64,000 bases of DNA from Sedimenticola sp. (GCA_026985055.1 JALSQZ010000132.1:1-64000); one strand, 5' to 3'. Positions 1-10,509 are shown, counted from the first letter of the stretch. Translations and numbers: made by a program. Notes: a model not told the origin generated them from the sequence alone.

Positions 1-223
1 CGCGCAAAATGTGGGTTTTTTTACCATGAATTACAGCCTGTTGCGTGACGAGTATGCTGGATACAGTTTGTACCTGTCATGCTATCCGGTTTTTCCCGGG
101 ATCTTTTCACCCAGCTTGCCCGAACGCACTGCAAGCCGATGAATAACATCGGCTTTTGTCCGTTCGAACAATCTGGGCAAAAATCTCTCCGGGAAAATTC
201 CGGATTCCGGTGCAATATTCGGG
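1..223 (+). mobile_element. MITE copy 1 (left end outside window)
   Basis: Right-hand ~223 bp of a short non-autonomous element found four times in the window. The right inverted end (reverse complement CCCGAATATTGCACC) stops at 223 and is followed by TTAA at 224-227, the probable target duplication. The left ~17 bases lie before the window. An internal hairpin with arms AAGCCGATG and CATCGGCTT, followed by TTTT, sits near 136-160. Short ORFs inside it on both strands are repeat-derived and probably not genes. Confidence 0.88.
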
Positions 224-227
224 TTAA

Positions 228-499
228 TCCAGATCAATATTCTTGCTGGCTCATCTCCTGAACCACTGCCGTTGGCACAATGGGGTTCAGGCAATGGAGA
301 AGAAAGATGAAAAGCATCGATTTTGACGAAATACTCATGGGAATCGCCGCGCTGGGGTCGCTCATCAGCATTTTGCCCTGATTGTTTGCTCTGTGAGCAA
401 GACAAAGGCCAAAAGCGGAAAATCCATGCAAGCGCAATTGTAAGCATGCTCTGTATAGCTGCTACACTGTATCCATGATTTTTCCTGATTATCCGTGAC
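228..499. other. Intergenic region between MITE and radical SAM gene
   Basis: No convincing gene is seen. A 24-codon reading frame at 307-381 has a purine-rich upstream stretch but nothing else in its favour. The promoter of the downstream radical SAM gene should lie here; TTGTAA (about 438-443) and TACACT near 463-468 are a weak -35/-10 candidate with a long spacer. Confidence 0.4.
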
Positions 500-2206
500 A
501 TGAGCGACTTGTCCCAGGTTGCCGGGCAAGACCGGCAGGATCTGTTGCCGATCTATCTGGAGAATATGCGCCAGCGTTTCAAGTCGGAGATCAACCGTCT
601 GACCGCAGGTGACATGGAGCGTCTGCTTGAGGGCAATGAGCGGGCGGCTGATTTGTCCTTTCTCATGACCTATCTGTATGCCTGGCACTGGCTGAGGCAA
701 CATGTTCCCGATGACTATCGAGCCCCTTTGCTGGCCGCCTTCAAGGGCGGCAGTCGCGCCTTTCTCATGGAGCTTCTGGAAAATTCAGCCAGCGCTGCCG
801 ATTTTGTCCGCGGATATGTGGATCACTGGCTGACCACGCCCGGACCGGGGCCGGCGCAGCGGGAACAGCTGTTGCGCCTGCTGGCCTGGAAGGACAATGA
901 CCGGGAAGCACTTGCAGAGCAGCTGCTGCAGCTTTGGCAAGAGTTTGACTTGTTTCGCCAGCCGGACAAGCGGGTCTATGCACAAATTGCCGCTCAGGAA
1001 CGCAGCCGCTACGGGGAAATGCTCGAAGAAGCTGACCAAAAAAGACTGGAACTGCTAGACAGAATAGATGCACAGCCGTCGAAAGCAGTCCGATTCGCGA
1101 AGTTGGGAATGATCCCGCACATGGGCTGTCCCCAGACCTGTCGTCATTGCATGTTCATCTGGCGTCCTTTCGTGAAGGGGCGGGAAAATGCCGATCAACT
1201 GTATTCGTTGGTGGATGCGCACACGGACAGCGTGTTGTTTACCGGCGGTGATCTCACCCGGCATATGGATACCTTCTACAAAGGGATTCGGGACATGCGT
1301 AGAGTGCGTACTTTTGCCATTTTGCTCAACGGGGATTTTGCCGACGACCGCCAGGCGGTGCAGACCATGCTGGGTGATATGCAAAAAGCCCTGCGTGCCC
1401 GGCCGGGCGGCTGGCCCCGGGCGCGGATTTTACTGCAGATCAGCTTCGACGAGTTTCACCAGGAAGTGCTGGTGGACAAGAAAGGTTGCCTCAGGGAACG
1501 CATTCCTGTGGCAAAAATCGCCAATATCGTGGAGCAGGCGCCGAAATATCCGGACATACAGGTGGCGTTGCTACACAAGCAGAACCGTCTCAATTTCTCC
1601 ATGGATTTTTTTCGCAAGGGCGTATTTGGCCGTCTGGCAGAGGAACTGGGGCGGCGTGGACATCAGATTCAGGTTTTGTCCACGGCTCCCTCGGAACGAC
1701 TCAAGACCAATCCGGTCACGGGGCAGCGCGGGGCGCTGGTCAAGGATGCCAGTTTTGTTCTCACGCGCTATCCGGACAGCCCCATTCTTCTTACCAGTTC
1801 CACCATCGACGCTTATGGCCGGGCGGAACTGCTGGAGCCGGGAGAAGCCGTGAATGAGAAGGAATATCTGGCCCAGGTGCTGAATCGGGAAAAATCTCCC
1901 GGGGAAGGATTTGATACGGATCTGATGTTCTGGTTCAACGGTTGGGCCACGTTGTTTTCCGCGGTGCATGTGTGTCTGGGAAATGTGTATGAGGAAGGCG
2001 CCGGGGTGGTGTTGGCACGACAGCAAAAAGACCCTTTGAGCCGCGCTCTGGCGGATTTCGATCATTGTTTGCTGGATTTCTATGCGGAGCGGCGGGATGA
2101 CCTGCCGACACTCATTCAACGCGCCACCGGCCCTCATCACCTGTTCCACATGCTCACCCAGGAAGCAGACATGCGCCTGCATCTGACGCGCAGACTGCTG
2201 GCATAA
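500..2206 (+). CDS. Orphan radical SAM protein with N-terminal helical domain
   Basis: This 568-residue protein has the radical SAM cluster motif C210-x3-C214-x2-C217 (CPQTCRHC), so it should bind a [4Fe-4S] cluster and cleave S-adenosylmethionine. A TGGDLT stretch about 40 residues later fits the SAM-binding GGE-type motif, and ISFDEFH suggests a further active-site strand. Residues 1-200 are a helical domain rich in Leu, Gln and Arg that I do not recognise. It has no signal peptide or membrane segment, so it should be cytoplasmic. No obvious peptide substrate, carrier or partner enzyme is adjacent. No strong ribosome-binding site precedes the ATG, so the start is moderately certain. Substrate and pathway are unknown. 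Confidence 0.75.
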   Translation: MSDLSQVAGQDRQDLLPIYLENMRQRFKSEINRLTAGDMERLLEGNERAADLSFLMTYLYAWHWLRQHVPDDYRAPLLAAFKGGSRAFLMELLENSASAADFVRGYVDHWLTTPGPGPAQREQLLRLLAWKDNDREALAEQLLQLWQEFDLFRQPDKRVYAQIAAQERSRYGEMLEEADQKRLELLDRIDAQPSKAVRFAKLGMIPHMGCPQTCRHCMFIWRPFVKGRENADQLYSLVDAHTDSVLFTGGDLTRHMDTFYKGIRDMRRVRTFAILLNGDFADDRQAVQTMLGDMQKALRARPGGWPRARILLQISFDEFHQEVLVDKKGCLRERIPVAKIANIVEQAPKYPDIQVALLHKQNRLNFSMDFFRKGVFGRLAEELGRRGHQIQVLSTAPSERLKTNPVTGQRGALVKDASFVLTRYPDSPILLTSSTIDAYGRAELLEPGEAVNEKEYLAQVLNREKSPGEGFDTDLMFWFNGWATLFSAVHVCLGNVYEEGAGVVLARQQKDPLSRALADFDHCLLDFYAERRDDLPTLIQRATGPHHLFHMLTQEADMRLHLTRRLLA

Positions 2207-2259
2207 TGCGCCGCCATTGCGCATAATCAGCGCCCTTTTCCCAACGGATTTTCTACATC

Positions 2260-3171
2260 ATGTGGTTCAGAAATCTCAGCCTCTATCGTTTCAGAAAGCC
2301 ATTTGAACTCACGCCTGAAGAACTGGAGGAGCAGCTTGCCGCCAGGATTGCCCGCCCCCTTGGGGATCGGGAGCCTGCCTTTACCGGCTGGACAGCACCC
2401 TTGGGAGAAGAAGGCGGGCAACTGGTGCATACCGTGGGCAATTGCATGATGGTCTGTGCGCGCACGGAGGAAAAGATTCTGCCTGCCGCGGTGGTGCGGG
2501 AACTGGTGGAGGAAAAGGCCAACGAGATCGAAAACCGGGAAGGGCGCAAGCTCAGTGCCAGGGCGCGCCGCGATCTGAAGGAAAATGTCATCCTGGAAAT
2601 GATGCCCCGGGCTTTCAGCAAGAGTCGCCGCCAGTATGCCTATATCGATAACAAAAATGGCTGGCTGATCGTGGATACCGCTACCGCCAGTCGTGCCGAG
2701 GAACTCATCGGCCTGTTGCGCGAATGTCTTGAAAGTTTTCCGGCCGTGCCGCTCAGCACCAGGGAATCACCGGTGGACAACATGACCCAATGGCTCAAGG
2801 AAAGAACATCCCCGGCGGAGCTGGATATCGGTGATGAATGTGAGCTGCGTGATCTGGTGGAAGATGGTGGTATTGTCCGGGTGCGCCGGGAAGATCTGTT
2901 TTCCGATGAGATTCAGGCGCACATGCAGGCTGGCAAGCGTGTCATGAAGCTGGCTCTGACCTGGCAAGAGCGGGTCAGCTTCGTGCTGGATGAGCATTTC
3001 ATCTTGCGCCGGCTGCGTTTTGAAGACAGGGTGCTGGATGAGGCGGGGGAGAGCCATGCCGAAACCCATGCCGAGCGTTTCGATGCGGATTTTGCGCTCA
3101 TGAGCGGCGAATTACAGCGTTTTCTTCCCGCCCTGGTGGAACAGTTCGGCGGCCTGGAGACAAAAGCCTGA
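2260..3171 (+). CDS. rdgC: Recombination-associated protein RdgC
   Basis: The 303-residue product matches RdgC over its whole length: the N-terminal MWFRNLSLYRF, the central RDLKENVILEMMPRAFSKS-type segment and an acidic C-terminal half. RdgC forms a ring-shaped dimer that binds double-stranded DNA without sequence specificity and restrains RecA-mediated exchange in gamma- and betaproteobacteria. It is a cytoplasmic nucleoid-associated protein. The length is normal for the family. It follows the radical SAM gene after 53 bases and could be co-transcribed with it, but nothing links the two functionally. Confidence 0.93.
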   Translation: MWFRNLSLYRFRKPFELTPEELEEQLAARIARPLGDREPAFTGWTAPLGEEGGQLVHTVGNCMMVCARTEEKILPAAVVRELVEEKANEIENREGRKLSARARRDLKENVILEMMPRAFSKSRRQYAYIDNKNGWLIVDTATASRAEELIGLLRECLESFPAVPLSTRESPVDNMTQWLKERTSPAELDIGDECELRDLVEDGGIVRVRREDLFSDEIQAHMQAGKRVMKLALTWQERVSFVLDEHFILRRLRFEDRVLDEAGESHAETHAERFDADFALMSGELQRFLPALVEQFGGLETKA

Positions 3172-3324
3172 GGCGCGGATTTTTCTTTTCCCGCTTTCAT
3201 GTCAATATTCCTCCCGAGCTGGCAATGATTTGGCAGCCCGTTGAAAATGCCCATGTATTGCTATGCCTTTTACGAAATGAACCGGAGATCGCCGGGGCAC
3301 TGATCGGGGAGGAATAACAACCCC

Positions 3325-4110
3325 ATGTACCAACCACTGTCCTCCCTGCTGTGGATGCTGTCGGCCATCCTGCCGCTGCTATTGTGGGTTCGATTTCAAT
3401 CGGCCGCCGCCTGTGGTCTTGCCTTTGTTTTGCTTGCGCCGGTAACGGCTTTCATGGCCCTGAATATGCTGGAGACCGCGCTCATGCGTCGCCGGGCGCT
3501 GATTGGCATGTATCTTGAGCCTGGCAGTTTTCTCGCGCGCCTGTTGTGCCGCAAGAAGTTTCTTGCCGCCTGGCAGGTAATCAAGGCCGTCGCACTGGCC
3601 CTGATCCTGTTTGTCGAAGTACCTGCCTGGCCGGTCTGGTTGTGGAGTTTACTGGCCCTGAACCTGATTCTGTTGCCACTGGTGTATTCGTGCATCCGGA
3701 AATGGATTGCTCCCCAATTGCGCGCCGGGCGTCGCAACATTGTCGCCCGGCGCCTGTTCCTGAGTCTCAATACCGCTGTTCTGCTGCTGGTGCTGGTGGT
3801 GGCGCAAATGTTCGTACCACGAAGCGATTATTCCCGCATGAGCTGGGAAGAAACATCCCGGCATGCCGTGGCCACGGCGGAAATCGGCTGTGAATATCTG
3901 GCGCCATTGGCGCGTCTGGCGGCACTGCGGGATGCTCTGACAGAATGGTTGATTCAGCGTATCCCGAATCATGCCTGGGCCAGAGCAGGCGCCTGGGTGG
4001 CCTATTTTCTCTGGTCGGGGCTGGTGTTCTGGGCCTGGAACCGCCTGATGCTGGGTGGTCTTGGGGCCAGGGATGCATTGCGTATGCTGGAGGACAGAAG
4101 CTGTGACTGA
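3325..4110 (+). CDS. Unknown multi-span inner-membrane protein
   Basis: A 261-residue protein with about five or six hydrophobic segments (roughly residues 5-50, 90-130, 150-170 and 225-245) and basic loops between them. No catalytic motif was recognised. The ATG is preceded by a good ribosome-binding site (GGGGAGGAA). The end overlaps the GTG start of the next gene, which also encodes a membrane protein, so the two probably form a translationally coupled operon and may act together. Function is unknown. Confidence 0.72.
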   Translation: MYQPLSSLLWMLSAILPLLLWVRFQSAAACGLAFVLLAPVTAFMALNMLETALMRRRALIGMYLEPGSFLARLLCRKKFLAAWQVIKAVALALILFVEVPAWPVWLWSLLALNLILLPLVYSCIRKWIAPQLRAGRRNIVARRLFLSLNTAVLLLVLVVAQMFVPRSDYSRMSWEETSRHAVATAEIGCEYLAPLARLAALRDALTEWLIQRIPNHAWARAGAWVAYFLWSGLVFWAWNRLMLGGLGARDALRMLEDRSCD

Positions 4111-5269
4111 ACATGGGCGAGCATCAGGCCGCTTCTGGCTGGGATTCTTCGCCGTAATCCTGTTACTGGCCCTGGTAGCGGCATTTGCCCTGCTCAAGGG
4201 AGGACGTCAATTGGCGGAAAAACAGTTGCCGCAGGCTGCCGCTCCGGTGCAGAGGCTGTTATATCTGGTACTGAACGGTCGAGAATACGTCATTCCGGAA
4301 GCCCATCGACTGGAGCTGTCCCTAGCTCTGCAGGAACACCTGGGAGAAGAACAGCAGGATCAGCAGCAATGGCTGGAAAGCCGCATCGACAGCGCCGTGG
4401 ACGCAGCCTTTGCTCCGGTACACGACCGGGTGGGAGATTTTGCCGACTGGTACTACTCCCTGACCGGAGAATATTTGCGCTATGCCCATGCCATCGGGGG
4501 CGACATGGGAGACTATCTCCAGGAGCAACTGGAAAACACCGTGTTTCTCCCGGCTGCCCTGGATACCAATCTGGATAACCTGTTCGAGAGCCTCGATGCC
4601 GATGTGCGTTCGCGCTTGCAGCAGTCCGGCATCCGGATGACAGAGAATCTGGAGGTTTTGCTCAGGGAATATGCCCGTCCGCTGGGAGTGGGTGAGCCGC
4701 GCCTGGGCGAAAGCCTGGACCTGGATGTGCTGTTGGCGGACAGCCTGAGCGTTTCCGCAAAGGATATCAATCGCCAGCTGCTCAGTGTTCTGGTGGCGGC
4801 GGGAGCGGGGATGGCGGTTGCCAAGGGGCTGGGCGCGCTGATCATGAAAAAAACCCTTACCAAAGTCGCCTCAGGCAAAAGCTTTCATCTGGCCGCAAGC
4901 CTGCTTGGGAAACTGGCGGCCAAATCAGCGCTGAAAGGTGGAGGCGCGTTGGCCGGCGCCAGTAGCGGGGCTGCCTTGTGTTCACCCACAGGGCCGGGCG
5001 CCCTGGTCTGTGGCGCGGTTGGCGGGCTGATTGCCTGGCTGGCGGTGGACAAGGCGGCCATCGAGCTGGATGAGGCGCTCAACCGGGATGCATTCGAGGC
5101 GGACATCCATGCTGCCATCGATGCTCAGCAGAGCTTGCTCAAGCGACAGCTGCAGGAAGTCTATGGCGGATTGCTGGCCCGAAAGATGGCGGCTGCCGGG
5201 CAGTCTGCAGCTGATCTGGGTGCCCGTCCCGGAAGCATGCGCCCTGTGGACCTGTTGCAGAAGCAATGA
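4103..5269 (+). CDS. Unknown membrane-anchored protein with glycine-rich C-terminal hydrophobic region
   Basis: I place the start at the GTG at 4103, which overlaps the stop of the upstream gene and has AGGA upstream; an in-frame ATG at 4055 would lie deep inside the neighbour. The 388-residue product has one N-terminal membrane helix (FWLGFFAVILLLALVAAFALL), then about 220 mostly helical soluble residues. A Gly/Ala-rich hydrophobic region (about residues 230-330) follows that could form further membrane helices or a glycine zipper, then a charged helical tail. It pairs with the membrane gene before it. I do not recognise the family. Confidence 0.7.
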   Translation: MTEHGRASGRFWLGFFAVILLLALVAAFALLKGGRQLAEKQLPQAAAPVQRLLYLVLNGREYVIPEAHRLELSLALQEHLGEEQQDQQQWLESRIDSAVDAAFAPVHDRVGDFADWYYSLTGEYLRYAHAIGGDMGDYLQEQLENTVFLPAALDTNLDNLFESLDADVRSRLQQSGIRMTENLEVLLREYARPLGVGEPRLGESLDLDVLLADSLSVSAKDINRQLLSVLVAAGAGMAVAKGLGALIMKKTLTKVASGKSFHLAASLLGKLAAKSALKGGGALAGASSGAALCSPTGPGALVCGAVGGLIAWLAVDKAAIELDEALNRDAFEADIHAAIDAQQSLLKRQLQEVYGGLLARKMAAAGQSAADLGARPGSMRPVDLLQKQ

Positions 5270-5291
5270 TTCCGGCACTGCTTGCGGGGCT

Positions 5292-5894
5292 TCAGGATGG
5301 CGCGATTTGCGGCCGATTGTGGTACACCAGATGCAGTCCGTTTTCATCCAGCCGAAAGCGGCTCAGTCCCGCGTTGTCCACCTTCACCCGGTACCAGGCG
5401 GCCGGCGGCGCCTGCATGACATGCCCGAGCACGGCGCGGATGACGCCAGCATGCGCCACTACCAGTATCTGTTTGTCGCGGAATCTTGCAGCGGTGTTGT
5501 CGAAGGCTTGCGCCACCCGTTGTCCGAAGGTCAGCAGATCTTCCGCCTGGGGTGGGCGGTTATGTACCGGGTCGGTATGGAAAGCGGCGTATTCCGCGGC
5601 GTTGTGCTGCTGGATCTCGACCGGGCTGCGTCCTTCCCAGAGGCCGAATCCCACTTCACGGAAATCCTGTTCCAGGGTAACCGGCAGGCCATGTTTTTTT
5701 CCCAGGGCAAGGGCAAAAGCATGACAGCGCACCAAGGGTGAGCTGACGATCTGATCCCAGTGACAGTGATCGCCCACGGCCTGCCACATTTGTTGCCAGC
5801 CTCTTTCACTCAAAGGGTCGTCGATGCGGGAGCCACGGTAGAGACGGCCGCCCTCGGGTTCGCCGTGGCGAATGAAGTCGAGGACCGTTCTCAC
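5292..5894 (-). CDS. Histidine phosphatase family protein (CobC/GpmB-like)
   Basis: The 200-residue protein carries the histidine-phosphatase signature RHGE at residues 9-12, the SSPLVRCHAFA segment, the EVGFGLWEG acid loop and a second catalytic histidine in VVAHAGVIRAVLG. These residues form a phosphohistidine pocket used by phosphoglycerate-mutase-like phosphatases, including alpha-ribazole phosphatase; the true substrate cannot be read from sequence. It starts with GTG at 5894, sharing four bases (GTGA) with the stop of the upstream small gene, and is the last gene of the minus-strand hda operon. Confidence 0.85.
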   Translation of the reverse strand: MRTVLDFIRHGEPEGGRLYRGSRIDDPLSERGWQQMWQAVGDHCHWDQIVSSPLVRCHAFALALGKKHGLPVTLEQDFREVGFGLWEGRSPVEIQQHNAAEYAAFHTDPVHNRPPQAEDLLTFGQRVAQAFDNTAARFRDKQILVVAHAGVIRAVLGHVMQAPPAAWYRVKVDNAGLSRFRLDENGLHLVYHNRPQIAPS

Positions 5895-6127
5895 AGCCAG
5901 CGCACCAGATAATAGAGGCGCAGACCTTCCGAAGAAGGCGAGGGGCCATAGACCAGGGCCGCATGCAGATCTTTTTCCGGGTTTGCGCCGGCTATGGCAT
6001 CGGCTTCCGTGTCGGTCAGGGTCACGCAGCCTTCGGGAAAACGCTTGCGTGAGCGGCGTTTGGTGAGCACCAGAGCGGGGCGTTGTTCCAGGCTGGTGGA
6101 GCCGGGATCCATGATGATGGGTTGCAT
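5891..6127 (-). CDS. Small conserved-looking protein of unknown function
   Basis: A 78-residue protein beginning MQPIIMDPGS, with a basic central stretch (TKRRSRKRF) and a C-terminal YYLVRWL. The ATG at 6127 is preceded by AAGAAGAC on the minus strand, and the stop overlaps the GTG of the phosphatase gene. A longer frame to 6544 exists but runs across the YqaA-like gene in another frame and is not credible. It lies 16 bases after the YqaA-like gene, so it belongs to the same transcript. Function unknown. Confidence 0.6.
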   Translation of the reverse strand: MQPIIMDPGSTSLEQRPALVLTKRRSRKRFPEGCVTLTDTEADAIAGANPEKDLHAALVYGPSPSSEGLRLYYLVRWL

Positions 6128-6143
6128 GTGGGTCTTCTTGTCT

Positions 6144-6572
6144 TTAGGTTGTGGGTGATGATACCCAGAGCAGGGCGGCATAGCGAGCCCCCTTGCCCAG
6201 GGCAATGAACAGGGTGGATTGCCACAGGGAGATTCTCGCCCAACCGGCGGCCAGACACAGGGGATCGCCAATAACCGGCAGCCAGGACAGAAGCAGCAGG
6301 GGGGCGCCATGTTTTTCCAGCCAGGAAAGGGCGCGTCGCTGACGGGGCTGATGCAGTCCCGCATGGGGAAAGCGATGCCGCAGCCACCAGCCCATGCCCC
6401 AACTGGTGAGGCCGCCCAGGGTGTTGCCCAGGGTGGCGACGCCCAGAAGAACGAGAAAACTGTACTGTTCCTGCAGACGCAGCCATAGGAGCAGGACTTC
6501 GGAACCGCCGGGAAGCAGGGTGGAAGCCAGGAAAGAACCGGCAAACAGACTCCACAGACCCGTGTCAGACAT
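6144..6572 (-). CDS. YqaA family inner-membrane protein (DedA-like)
   Basis: The 142-residue protein has the compact DedA/SNARE-associated membrane fold: a re-entrant PGGSEVLLLW segment near residues 20-35, the GNTLGGLTSWGMGW glycine-rich motif, then LSWLPVIGDPLCLAAGW and a final helix. YqaA relatives are small inner-membrane proteins thought to act in lipid or membrane homeostasis, without a proven reaction. The start overlaps the end of the methyltransferase gene by eight bases, indicating translational coupling. Confidence 0.85.
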   Translation of the reverse strand: MSDTGLWSLFAGSFLASTLLPGGSEVLLLWLRLQEQYSFLVLLGVATLGNTLGGLTSWGMGWWLRHRFPHAGLHQPRQRRALSWLEKHGAPLLLLSWLPVIGDPLCLAAGWARISLWQSTLFIALGKGARYAALLWVSSPTT

Positions 6573-7121
6573 GCTTGTGTTGCGCCAGCAGCAACAGTAC
6601 CGGGCCGGGGGATTCCAGAATGCTCAGTTGCAGATCATCCCCGGCCAGTTCCGTCATGCACTGTCGCACGGCCAGGGCTTCTTCCTGTCCGCCCGGATGG
6701 CCACGGTAGGCCAGCACGCTGATGATGCCGTCAGAAGCCAGCACCTCCCGTGCCTGTTTCAGGGCGGGCAGGGTATGTTCCTGGCGGGTGATGGTGGTTT
6801 TGTCGCTGTGCGGCAGGTAGCCGAGGTTGAACAGGATGGCTTTGATCTGTCCAATGCTTTCCCGGGGAAGGCTTTCGCGCAGATGTTCATGCCCGCGGTG
6901 AATGAGATACAGTTGTTGCTCCTGACCGGCTTCGCGCAGATGGGTGGCGGTTCTGTTGAGAGCCTGTTCCTGAATGTCGAAAGCAAAAACTTTTCCCTGT
7001 TTGCCTACCTGTTCCGCGAGAAACAGGCTGTCATGGCCGTTTCCTGCGGTGGCATCCACAGCCAGATCCCCTGGCTGCAGATATTCGCTGACGATGAGGT
7101 GGACTTTGTCCGTGAGACGCA

Positions 7122-7122
<1 letters not shown>
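6565..7122 (-). CDS. Class I SAM-dependent methyltransferase, YtqB-like
   Basis: The 185-residue protein opens with the SAM-binding motif VDATAGNGHDSLFLA (about residues 22-36), followed by the acidic end of strand 2 (VFAFDIQ) and FNLGYLPHSDK, the motif IV equivalent. This pattern is typical of the YtqB group annotated as putative rRNA methyltransferases; some members methylate aminothiols or tRNA instead. The start overlaps the hda stop as TGATG. It lies in the coupled minus-strand operon. Confidence 0.82.
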
Positions 7123-8748
<1,626 letters not shown>

Positions 8749-8820
8749 GCTCACTCCTTTTACGGGTTGTTTGGGCCATTGTAAACGGGAAGCGCTACAG
8801 GGTGTAGAGCTTGCTTTAAC

Positions 8821-8960
8821 AGGATATTGAACAAGTCCTTCCCTGGACTTTTTCAACCCCGGAAGCGGAAAATGCGATTTCCCGGTTCCTTCATTTTCAC
8901 TGGCTTACAGCCACTGAAAATGGCGGTATATCCCTATACCGCACACAGGCTGTCGAAAAA
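8821..8960 (+). repeat. Structured multi-hairpin repeat, copy A
   Basis: This copy folds into successive hairpins. TTGAACAAGTCC pairs with GGACTTTTTCAA around TTCCCT; GGAAGCGG faces CCCGGTTCC around an AAAATGCGATTT loop; TTTTCACTGGCT faces AGCCACTGAAAA; GCGGTATA pairs perfectly with TATACCGC around TCCC. It is nearly identical in sequence to the copy at 52535 and similar in architecture, but not in arm sequence, to the one at 18451. It is directly followed by a MITE. No gene lies in the 500-base gap 8749-9248 apart from these two repeats. Confidence 0.75.
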
Positions 8961-8966
8961 TGTTAA

Positions 8967-9206
8967 CCCGAATATTGCACCAGAACGCGCAAAATATCGG
9001 TTTTTTACCATGAATTACAGCTGTTGCGTGACGATTATGCTGGATACAGTTCGTACCTGTCATGCTATCCGGTTTTTCCCGGGATCTTTTCACCCAGCTT
9101 GCCCGAACGCCCTGCAAGCCGATGAATAACATCGGCTTTTGTCCGTTCGAACAATCTGGGCAAAAATCTCTCCGAGAAAATTCCGGATTCCGGTGCAATA
9201 TTCGGG
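8967..9206 (+). mobile_element. MITE copy 2, complete (240 bp)
   Basis: Complete element with 15-bp perfect inverted ends (CCCGAATATTGCACC) flanked by TTAA on both sides (8963-8966 and 9207-9210). The right half is a long imperfect palindrome of roughly 57-nt arms centred on AATAA. The centre, AAGCCGATG/CATCGGCTT followed by TTTT, resembles an intrinsic terminator. No transposase is encoded. It ends 42 bases before the yihY start, so it may carry or have displaced that gene's promoter. Confidence 0.92.
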
Positions 9207-9248
9207 TTAATACTATCCCTCTATGCGCTTTTTCAGTAATCTGTAAGC

Positions 9249-10445
9249 ATGCTGCAAAACCTGCTTTCCCTGCTGATCTTCCTGCGCCGCATGCTGGCGC
9301 GTTTCGTTCGTCATGGTGGTCTGGAGCGTACCGGCGCCCTGGCCTATACCACGCTGCTTTCCCTGGTGCCCCTGATGACGGTGGTGTTCGCCATTCTTTC
9401 GGCATTTCCGGTCGCGGATCGGGTTGGCGATCTGGTTCAGGATTTCATTTTCCAGAACTTCATGCCAGCTTCGGGTGAGGTGGTTCACCGGTATCTGCTG
9501 GAGTTCAGCAACAAGGCCTCCCGGCTCAGTGGCGTGGGTTTTCTGGCACTGATTTTGGTGGCCATCATGCTCATGTCCACCATTGACAATACCTTCAATG
9601 CGATCTGGGATGTACGGCGCAAGCGAAGACCCCTGAACAAGTTTCTTGTCTACTGGGCGGTGTTGTCCATGGGGCCGGTGCTGGTAGGTGCCAGCGTGCT
9701 GGCGACATCCTATCTGATTTCGCTGCCCATGCTGTCCGAAGCCACGGCTTCGGGCTTCGGCCGCACCTTGTTGGGCTGGGTGCCGGCATTCAGTTCATGT
9801 ATCGCATTTACACTGTTGTACTGGCTGGTTCCGAATCGGCCTGTGCGTCTGCTGCATGCCCTGGCCGGAGGGGTGTTGGGATCCTTGCTGTTTGAGCTGA
9901 CCAAGAAAGAATTTGCCTGGTATGTGACTACCGTACCGACCTACGAAGCCATTTATGGCGCCCTGGCGGCGATTCCCATCTTCCTGTTGTGGATCTATCT
10001 TTCCTGGCTGGTGGTATTGCTGGGTGCGGAGTTTACCTACGCTCTGGGTACCTGGCGGCAAATGATACGCCATGGTGAAAGTCCGGCTGCGGAGCTGGAG
10101 AACATGTTGTGCCTGCTGAGAAAACTGGTTGCAGCGCAAAAGGAGGGAAAAGCGGTTCCCATGCGCCGGCTGCAATCCTGTTCCGCAGATGCCGAGGTGC
10201 TGCTGGTGTCCATGAAAAACCAGCATCTGGTGGAACGAAATGAAAGGGGGCACTGGCTGATGGCGCGGGATGCCCATGAATTGACGCTTTTCGATTTGTA
10301 CAAGGCAGCCGGACATCGCCTGCCTGTGGCTGGAGAGAAAGCCTGGCCCCGTGATCCTGAACTGGCCCGGTTGTACCAAGGGGCCAATGCTTGTCTTGCG
10401 GATGTCTTGTCTGCTTCTGTTGCGGAGATGGAGGAGGAAAGCTGA
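9249..10445 (+). CDS. YihY/BrkB family inner-membrane protein
   Basis: The 398-residue protein has six predicted membrane segments over residues 1-275, including the family signatures LERTGALAYTTLLSLVPLMTVVFAI, VGFLALILVAIMLMSTIDNTFNAIW and IYLSWLVVLLGAEFTYAL. A cytoplasmic winged-helix-like C-terminal domain of about 120 residues follows. The family was once called ribonuclease BN or BrkB; its molecular function is unproven. Length is normal. A MITE lies immediately upstream. Confidence 0.88.
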   Translation: MLQNLLSLLIFLRRMLARFVRHGGLERTGALAYTTLLSLVPLMTVVFAILSAFPVADRVGDLVQDFIFQNFMPASGEVVHRYLLEFSNKASRLSGVGFLALILVAIMLMSTIDNTFNAIWDVRRKRRPLNKFLVYWAVLSMGPVLVGASVLATSYLISLPMLSEATASGFGRTLLGWVPAFSSCIAFTLLYWLVPNRPVRLLHALAGGVLGSLLFELTKKEFAWYVTTVPTYEAIYGALAAIPIFLLWIYLSWLVVLLGAEFTYALGTWRQMIRHGESPAAELENMLCLLRKLVAAQKEGKAVPMRRLQSCSADAEVLLVSMKNQHLVERNERGHWLMARDAHELTLFDLYKAAGHRLPVAGEKAWPRDPELARLYQGANACLADVLSASVAEMEEES

Positions 10446-10446
10446 C

Positions 10447-10509
10447 GGGGATCGAAAAATGCCGGGACATCCTTGTCCTGCTCAGGCATCTCGATTTTTC
10501 CAGATGCCC
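10447..10509 (+). repeat. Structured repeat, short form
   Basis: This segment keeps only the outer ATCGAAAAAT / GATTTTT ends and the last hairpin of the structured repeat family (GGGACA around TCCT with TGTCCT), then the AGATGCCC terminus also seen at 18600. It looks like an internally deleted copy between yihY and the DUF1800 gene and could act as a transcript-end hairpin. Confidence 0.6.

Noticed and set aside
165..175. GTTCGAAC, a T-loop-like sequence suggesting a tRNA
   Set aside because: No acceptor, D or anticodon stems surround it, and it recurs in every MITE as part of the palindrome.
21..261. Short ORFs of about 60-90 codons on both strands of each MITE copy
   Set aside because: They recur with the repeat, come from its hairpin and ends, and match no protein domain; treated as repeat sequence.
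307..381. 24-codon reading frame (MKSIDFDEILMG...) upstream of the radical SAM gene
   Set aside because: A purine-rich stretch precedes it, but there is no recognised family, no terminator and no neighbour support; too short to call.
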